A stretch of DNA of 46,452 bases from Clostridia bacterium (GTDB lineage: Bacteria; Bacillota; Clostridia; Christensenellales; Aristaeellaceae). The stretch spans positions 1-46,452 of the forward strand of contig JAFSCW010000138.1 in assembly GCA_017436605.1 (NCBI GenBank). The letters run 5' to 3'. Positions 42,948 to 46,452 of this stretch are shown piece after piece. A program made the translations under genes and the position numbers. Each line of letters begins with the position of its first letter. The first letter of the stretch is position 1. Below the pieces are notes generated by a model, which did no database searches, had not been told where the DNA came from, and was given only the letters and a program-made list of their open reading frames with translations.

Positions 42948-43828
42948 CTGTGAAGGGGCTCAGTAAGAGCTTTGGAACAAAGAGAGCCATTACGGATCTT
43001 TCCCTTACGCTGGAGGAAGGGCATATCTTTGGCATGCTGGGTACCAACGGAGCGGGAAAATCCACGCTTCTGCGTGTGATGAGCGGCATTCTGCGTGCGG
43101 ACGCGGGAAGCGTTCATCTGGACGGTGTGCCGGTTTATGAGAATCCGGCGGCAAAGCGGGAGATCTGCTATCTCAGCGACGATCCGACATTTCTGCCCAA
43201 CGCCAGCATCGCCGAAATGGGAAGGATGCAGGCGGCCTATTACCCGGAATACAGCGAGGAGAAGCTCAAGGCGCTGTGCGACAGATTTGCGCTGCCGATG
43301 AACGAGAGGATCACCGGATTTTCCAAGGGCACGCAGAAGCGCGCGCAGATCTGCCTCGGTCTTGCGCTCAATCCCCGCGTTCTGCTCTGCGACGAAACCT
43401 TTGATGGTCTGGATCCCGTGATGCGGGAAAGCTTCAAGCGCGTGCTGAGCCAGGAAACCGTGGACAGGGGCCTTATCACGGTGCTGGCCGGCCATAACCA
43501 GCAGGAGATGGAGGATATCTGCGACAGCGTTGGTTTCCTGCACGAGGGCAGGCTGGTCTGCAGCGGCGATCTGGATACGCTGCTGGGCGACGTGCATCGC
43601 GTACAGCTGATTCCTGCCAATGAAGCCGGCGATGAAGCATTTGAGCCGCTTCATCCGCTGCGCCTGCAGAGGCAGGGAAGGCTTTGCATGATGACGCTGC
43701 GCGGCGACAGGCAGGAGCTTGAAGCAAGGCTGAATGTATTTGCGCCGCTTTTCATGGAGTTTTTGCCGCTGTCTCTGGAAGAAGTGTTTATTCTGGAAAT
43801 GGAGGATCGTGGATATGCGCAGCAATAA
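42941..43828 (+). CDS. ABC transporter ATP-binding protein (YtrB-like)
   Basis: A 295-residue ATPase. Walker A is GTNGAGKSTLL, the signature is a degenerate FSKGTQKRAQ, Walker B is VLLCDETFDGLDP (DET in place of DEP) and the H-loop is AGHNQQE. The extra 70 or so residues at the C terminus (HRVQLIPANEAGDEAFEP and on) resemble the small accessory domain of bacitracin-type ATPases. It shares the SKGT signature with the first module's ATPase. It overlaps both neighbours. It should energise the large permease that follows; the substrate is unknown. Confidence 0.94.
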   Translation: MLTVKGLSKSFGTKRAITDLSLTLEEGHIFGMLGTNGAGKSTLLRVMSGILRADAGSVHLDGVPVYENPAAKREICYLSDDPTFLPNASIAEMGRMQAAYYPEYSEEKLKALCDRFALPMNERITGFSKGTQKRAQICLGLALNPRVLLCDETFDGLDPVMRESFKRVLSQETVDRGLITVLAGHNQQEMEDICDSVGFLHEGRLVCSGDLDTLLGDVHRVQLIPANEAGDEAFEPLHPLRLQRQGRLCMMTLRGDRQELEARLNVFAPLFMEFLPLSLEEVFILEMEDRGYAQQ

Positions 43829-45962
43829 GAAGCGTGCTACCTGTTTCCTGCTCAGGCGCAACCTGTTTATCGGCGTCATCGTCTTTCTGACTGCGTTTTA
43901 CATGATGCCGTTCTGGGGGCTTTCCCATATTCCGAAAGAAAAGGAAATATTTGCCGCCGCTGATCTGGCTGCGCCGGAGGTGATGGCGGAAAGGTTTACC
44001 GAAATGACGTCCGTTGAAGTTATGACCATGCCGCTCAATCTGGAGCTGATGGTCATCCTCTACGGCGGTCTCGGATTCCTGACGGCGATGATGCTGATGC
44101 GGCATCAGTTCAGCCGCAGGCAGAGCATGCTGCACGCGGCGCTGCCCGACAGGCGCGAGAGCGATTTTCTGCGCCGCTGTATCGGTTATGTGGTGCTGTG
44201 TCTCGTGCCGATTTGCATCAATTTCCTTTTGTATCTGCTGGTGGTGGCACTCAGCGGCCTGATTGAGTATGTCGAGTGGGGCGTGCTTCTGCCCAAGTTC
44301 GGCATGCTGCTGGTCATCAATTTCTATGGCTTTGCAATGGGCGTGCTTTCCAGCGTGCTCACCGGCACGTATTGGGCAGCGCTGCTCGCCGGAGCGATGC
44401 TGGTGATTGGCGTGGAGTGCACATCCTATCTGTGGTATGATCTCGCCGGCCGCTATCTGCATACGCTGGTGAAGGACAGCTATACGGACGCACTGCTTCG
44501 ATTCTCGCCCGCATACTCGCTGTATAAAACCTTCTATAAGCCGGCCGAGTTCGCATGCTGGCCGGGCGTCACGGCCTCTGTGCTTGCGCTTGCATTGAGC
44601 TTCGCGCTTTATCGCATCCGCAAAACAGAGCGTGCTGAGCATACGCTTGCCTTTGCGCCGCTGCATAGCCTGATGGGGTTTGTGCTTCCGCTGACAGGCG
44701 GCACGCTGCTGGGCATGGTTGTGATGATGTCCTTTGGAACGGAGATCAGCCTGATTGGCGGCATGATCGCCGGCGCAGTGCTGACGTTCCTGCTTTGCAG
44801 AATTGTCTTTAACCAGCGATTCTGCGGCATTCTGAAGCAGTGGTATCTTCCGGCGGCGTCTGCCGCTGTGCTGGTGCTTGGCGTCGCCACGCTGCACCAT
44901 GATCTGCTTGGCTTTGATCGTTTCCTGCCCGACAGGGAAAAGCTGACGGCCATCACCTATCAGCCGCGCAGCTATGACACGAGCGAAATCATCACGCTCA
45001 CATCGGATGATGCGCTGGACGCTGCGTATGCGTGGTGCGAGCTGATGCATGGCGAAGTCAATAGCTATGAAAATGGTCCTATTGAAGGAAGCAGCGCCTT
45101 CAGCGGCAGCGACGTTGTGATCACCTATCAGATGGGCGACAGAAAGGTGCACCGCCATTATCCCAACAGGAAGATGCGAAACGAGGCACAGGACAGCCTC
45201 CGGCGTATCGTCGAAAGCGATGATTATAGACAGAGCATCATTTCCGGATACCATTTGGATACCGGCCTGGTCACGCGGATGTATGTCAATACGCAGAGTC
45301 CTATGATGGAAAACGACATGTTCTATGAGCGGTTCGGCCATGCAAACCGGAGCTATGACCGGGAGAAAGACAGCGAGACGATGGATGCGCTGCTCGGTGC
45401 ATTGGCAGAGGATATCCTGGATCGGACGCTGGAGGAAAGACAGCAGGATGCTTTCCTGAGCATCAGTCTTTATATTGAGGTTCCGGGTTCCCGTGAAACG
45501 CTCTACAAGCAGCTCGATATTCATCCGGGCGACCTGAATGTGCTGAAAGTTCTCTTCGGCAGCGATGCACAGGACGTGGTGCAGTACATGACGGGCGGCT
45601 ATGCGGACAGTGAGGATATCGTCGTCCTCAAAATTGACTTCGCCTATACGCGCAAGGAGATGAGCGAGCAGAGCGTGAGCCTGAGAGACGCCATCCAGTC
45701 GGTCACGCTTGCTGCTTCGGCTGAACAGGCAAAGGATTGGATTGCACATTCGCAGAACGTCTCTGCAAAGAACTATTACTATAAGCCTTATATTGAAGAG
45801 GATCCGTATCAGCGCCTGTACATTTATCGCATGAGCACGGTAGAAAAATATGCGGGTTCGTACGGATACGAGGTGCCGGAGGACAAGACAAGGCTCTATG
45901 AAGAATCGAATATTCCGAATGAGAGCGTACTGGATTACGTCGGAGCAAGCGAAAGCAAGTAA
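43815..45962 (+). CDS. Large ABC permease with C-terminal extracytoplasmic domain (DUF6449-like)
   Basis: A 715-residue protein. The first 370 or so residues hold about ten hydrophobic segments, and a further one (residues about 355-375, WYLPAASAAVLVLGVATL) precedes a soluble domain of about 330 residues. This two-part plan matches permeases annotated with a DUF6449 C-terminal domain in GntR-linked ABC operons of Clostridia. The frame is open from 43734, but ATG 43815, inside the ATPase end and behind ggaggat, gives a normal N terminus. It is 2.6 times longer than the first module's permease, so the two modules are not simple duplicates. Confidence 0.87.
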   Translation: MRSNKKRATCFLLRRNLFIGVIVFLTAFYMMPFWGLSHIPKEKEIFAAADLAAPEVMAERFTEMTSVEVMTMPLNLELMVILYGGLGFLTAMMLMRHQFSRRQSMLHAALPDRRESDFLRRCIGYVVLCLVPICINFLLYLLVVALSGLIEYVEWGVLLPKFGMLLVINFYGFAMGVLSSVLTGTYWAALLAGAMLVIGVECTSYLWYDLAGRYLHTLVKDSYTDALLRFSPAYSLYKTFYKPAEFACWPGVTASVLALALSFALYRIRKTERAEHTLAFAPLHSLMGFVLPLTGGTLLGMVVMMSFGTEISLIGGMIAGAVLTFLLCRIVFNQRFCGILKQWYLPAASAAVLVLGVATLHHDLLGFDRFLPDREKLTAITYQPRSYDTSEIITLTSDDALDAAYAWCELMHGEVNSYENGPIEGSSAFSGSDVVITYQMGDRKVHRHYPNRKMRNEAQDSLRRIVESDDYRQSIISGYHLDTGLVTRMYVNTQSPMMENDMFYERFGHANRSYDREKDSETMDALLGALAEDILDRTLEERQQDAFLSISLYIEVPGSRETLYKQLDIHPGDLNVLKVLFGSDAQDVVQYMTGGYADSEDIVVLKIDFAYTRKEMSEQSVSLRDAIQSVTLAASAEQAKDWIAHSQNVSAKNYYYKPYIEEDPYQRLYIYRMSTVEKYAGSYGYEVPEDKTRLYEESNIPNESVLDYVGASESK

Positions 45963-46032
45963 ACCGGGATAAGAAGCGCAGGCTGACGCCCGGCGCCGCT
46001 GCGGCAGGATGCGGACGATGATCATCATAAAT

Positions 46033-46065
46033 CAGAACAGGAAGCCGGTCTTGTTCTGGTTTTTT
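46033..46065 (+). terminator. Terminator of the second GntR/ABC module
   Basis: CAGAACAGG, short loop, CTTGTTCTG, then GTTTTTT, with one mismatch in the stem. Confidence 0.88.
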
Positions 46066-46076
46066 GTTGATACAAG

Positions 46077-46111
46077 AAAAAGCGCTGAAATCGCAGTGAT
46101 TTCAGCGCTTT

Positions 46112-46112
<1 letters not shown>
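46077..46112 (-). terminator. Terminator of the tRNA-Arg gene
   Basis: On the minus strand AAAAGCGCTGAAATC, loop of about 5 nt, GATTTCAGCGCTTTTT. It is a perfect 15-bp stem starting at the tRNA 3' end. Confidence 0.93.
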
Positions 46113-46191
<79 letters not shown>

Positions 46192-46222
46192 TGAAAGAGC
46201 AGCATACCTTCTGCGGACGTTG

Positions 46223-46260
46223 GAGTCGGAGTCTGACGCTCCATCCAGCTGAGCTTCGGG
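46223..46260 (-). pseudogene. Partial tRNA-Arg copy (5' half) in the tRNA leader
   Basis: The 38 nt match tRNA positions from the acceptor 5' strand through the anticodon arm (46148-46185) at 35 of 38 positions, including 18 identical bases around the anticodon. The D-stem pairing is kept. The T arm and the 3' acceptor strand are missing, so it cannot make a functional tRNA. It lies in the same direction, between the promoter and the intact tRNA. Confidence 0.88.
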
Positions 46261-46276
46261 TATATGACTATCCCTT

Positions 46277-46305
46277 ATTATACTATGCGGGAAGGCGAAA
46301 GTCAA
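46277..46305 (-). promoter_or_regulatory. Promoter of tRNA-Arg
   Basis: On the minus strand, TTGACT (46305-46300), a 17-nt spacer, TATAAT (46282-46277). The transcript should start about 46270 and include the half-copy. Confidence 0.88.
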
Positions 46306-46385
46306 CCACTGCTGGGGAGAGGTTTTTCCGATCTGGATGGTATTCCGGTGAGCTTAAAATTTTTTTTGAAAATTTAAAAAGTTTG

Positions 46386-46413
46386 TTGACATTCGGGAGG
46401 CTGGTGGTATAAT
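46386..46413 (+). promoter_or_regulatory. Strong promoter for a gene beyond the window end
   Basis: TTGACA (46386-46391), a 16-nt spacer, TATAAT (46408-46413), preceded by an A/T-rich stretch (46357-46385) that could act as an UP element. GGATAAG (46428-46434) and CTTATCC (46446-46452) form a perfect inverted repeat just downstream, a possible operator. The gene itself is not in the window. Confidence 0.85.
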
Positions 46414-46452
46414 TATGACAGAATTAAGGATAAGATGATGGAGAACTTATCC

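Noticed and set aside
43788..46028. A 746-codon minus-strand frame opposite the large permease
   Set aside because: The + frame has membrane segments and overlapping operon structure; the minus frame is His/Arg/Gln-rich complement sequence.

Overview
The window looks like a chromosomal segment from a GC-rich Gram-positive anaerobe of the Clostridia. A gut or rumen Christensenellales-like lineage is my guess from gene content and base composition only. The supporting signs are AGGAGG-type ribosome binding sites, YtrA-type GntR/ABC modules, TagGH-type polysaccharide export, a BspA-type leucine-rich surface protein and a Firmicutes-phage tail-fibre cassette. Genes are dense and mostly on the + strand. 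The exception is 14.9-22.3 kb, a minus-strand block.

Layout. 1-150: 3' part of a 5S rRNA and its terminator. 0.4-3.3 kb: an AraC-GyrI regulator, then a GntR(YtrA)-ATPase-permease module with a perfect palindromic operator. 3.4-8.3 kb: a RlaP-like nucleotidyltransferase, an OpgB-like phosphoglycerol transferase and an M18 aminopeptidase. 8.5-10.9 kb: an MBOAT O-acyltransferase and its SGNH-type partner. 11.0-14.8 kb: a fatty-acid initiation operon, acpP-accD-accA-fabH-fabD, whose AccD lacks the usual zinc ribbon. 14.9-22.3 kb (minus): a GH38 alpha-mannosidase and an AfuABC-type importer (binding protein, fused permease, ATPase).

22.6-38.0 kb is a cell-surface glycan region. It encodes a DUF4422 glycosyltransferase, UDP-galactopyranose mutase, a Wzm/Wzt-type exporter, a secreted protein with an acidic repeat stalk and 12 Fn3 domains, three GT2 glycosyltransferases, a polysaccharide pyruvyl transferase, a MenD-like ThDP enzyme and an SDR. 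The set suggests an exported galactofuranose-containing, possibly pyruvylated polymer with one unidentified sugar or branch made by the ThDP enzyme/SDR pair. No initiating phosphoglycosyltransferase is in the window.

38.1-42.2 kb: a secreted BspA-like LRR protein is followed by four translationally coupled genes that look like a phage tail-fibre tip (BppU-like, collagen-like, LRR tip, small terminal protein) without any phage morphogenesis genes. 42.5-46.0 kb: a second GntR(YtrA)-ATPase-permease module whose promoter region shares the TGTACTA motif with the first. 46.1-46.3 kb: tRNA-Arg(CCG) on the minus strand, preceded in its own leader by a 38-nt copy of its 5' half. The window ends just downstream of a strong + promoter.

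The best candidates for something undescribed are the orphan tail-fibre cassette, the pyruvyl transferase/MenD-like/SDR trio, the zinc-ribbon-less AccD and the tRNA half-copy in the tRNA leader. All functional calls are from reading the sequence; no database search was run.
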